A DNA stretch of 64,000 bases from Oscillatoria sp. FACHB-1406 (GTDB taxonomy: Bacteria > Cyanobacteriota > Cyanobacteriia > Cyanobacteriales > Spirulinaceae), in contig NZ_JACJSM010000003.1 of NCBI RefSeq assembly GCF_014698145.1, forward strand, positions 186,001 through 250,000, written 5' to 3'. The notes beneath the pieces are model-generated. The model saw only the letters and a list, made by a program, of their open reading frames with translations, had not been told where the DNA came from and ran no database searches. The position numbers and the translations under genes are program-made. Every line of letters starts with the position of its first letter. Within the stretch, counting starts at the first letter, position 1. Shown piece after piece: positions 63,615 to 64,000 of this stretch.

Positions 63615-64000
63615 ATGAAAATTGCCATCTTATCTCAAGATGCGTCTCTCTACTCGACTAAGCGGCTTTTAGATGCCGGAGAGAAGCAGGGACACGAAAT
63701 GCGCGCGATTAACTATTTGCGCTGTTATATGAATATAACGTCCCACAAGCCGACGATTATGTATCAAGGCAAACCGTTAGAAGATTTTGATGCAGTTATC
63801 CCGCGTATTGGAGCCTCGAGAACGTTTTACGGGACGGCAGTGGTGAGACAGTTTGAGGTGATGGGGGTATTCAGTACGAATGACTCGCAGGCAATTTCGC
63901 GATCGCGCGATAAGTTGCGCTGCCTGCAAATCCTTGCTCGTAAAGGCATCGGACTGCCGGTTACGGGTTTTGCCCACGCCACAGAAGATATCGACGGTTT
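63615..64000 (+). CDS. rimK: RimK-family ATP-grasp ligase (partial, runs off window)
   Basis: The ATG at 63615 opens a frame that continues to the last base. The visible 128 residues read [19 protein letters not shown], later [20 protein letters not shown] and [19 protein letters not shown], closely matching the N-terminus of RimK. RimK adds glutamates to the C-terminus of ribosomal protein S6 in E. coli; the cyanobacterial homologue's substrate is not established. The ATP-grasp catalytic part lies beyond the window. It is downstream of the protease-like gene by 18 bp, so the two are likely one operon. Confidence 0.9.
   Translation, partial: MKIAILSQDASLYSTKRLLDAGEKQGHEMRAINYLRCYMNITSHKPTIMYQGKPLEDFDAVIPRIGASRTFYGTAVVRQFEVMGVFSTNDSQAISRSRDKLRCLQILARKGIGLPVTGFAHATEDIDG

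Overview
The window is a chromosomal segment of a cyanobacterium. The evidence is a sucrose synthase of the cyanobacterial/plant type, a flavodiiron protein carrying a flavin-reductase domain, a bacterial-type PEP carboxylase, a LexA gene preceded by a cyanobacterial-type SOS box, very frequent HIP1 octamers (GCGATCGC), heptanucleotide tandem repeats, a CRISPR array whose repeats end in GATTGAAAC, and a giant RTX protein. The mix of genes fits a filamentous, Oscillatoriales-like organism, but genus cannot be fixed from the sequence alone.

Layout. 1-9.2 kb: end of an unknown gene, a NUDIX hydrolase divergent from gpsA, a solitary DNA methyltransferase convergent with a SNF2-family helicase, and pnp. 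9.3-18.2 kb: ftsY with an expanded acidic repeat region, an MscS channel, lexA, sucrose synthase, pth and a TPR-like exported protein. 18.3-25.7 kb: two small XRE regulators with a palindromic candidate operator, an FAD oxidoreductase, a CRISPR array of 13 repeats with no cas genes in view, a slipin, a GHL10-like protein, then 0.8 kb of tandem and dispersed repeats. 25.7-34 kb: mfd, an ABC ATPase, rsmG, and a translationally coupled STAND NTPase plus Ser/Thr kinase pair.

34-44 kb is the most unusual part. It holds remnants that look like type I export genes and three tandem copies of an unrecognised small gene of about 46 codons, the third frameshifted but with the best promoter and ribosome binding site. 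A multi-hairpin element bounded by 17-bp inverted arms follows, and then a 2243-residue RTX protein with an N-terminal zinc metalloprotease. A model in which the small proteins and the RTX protease belong to a partly decayed export locus is inference.

44-50.4 kb: a YdcF-family protein, an LRV/HEAT-like repeat protein, a truncated C5 cytosine methyltransferase and ppc. 50.6-59.3 kb is a defence island: hsdM-hsdS, a truncated nucleotidyltransferase pair, a Uma2 endonuclease, a DUF2281/PIN toxin-antitoxin pair, hsdR, and a lone TnpB element whose right end appears to supply the hsdR stop codon. 59.7-64 kb: a flavodiiron protein with the non-canonical iron site of the Flv1 type, ureDAB without ureC, and a RimK-associated protease-like gene followed by the start of rimK, which runs off the window.

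Several families of short dispersed repeats (MITE-like elements, palindromes, low-complexity tracts) fill the intergenic spaces. They recur at distant positions of the same window.
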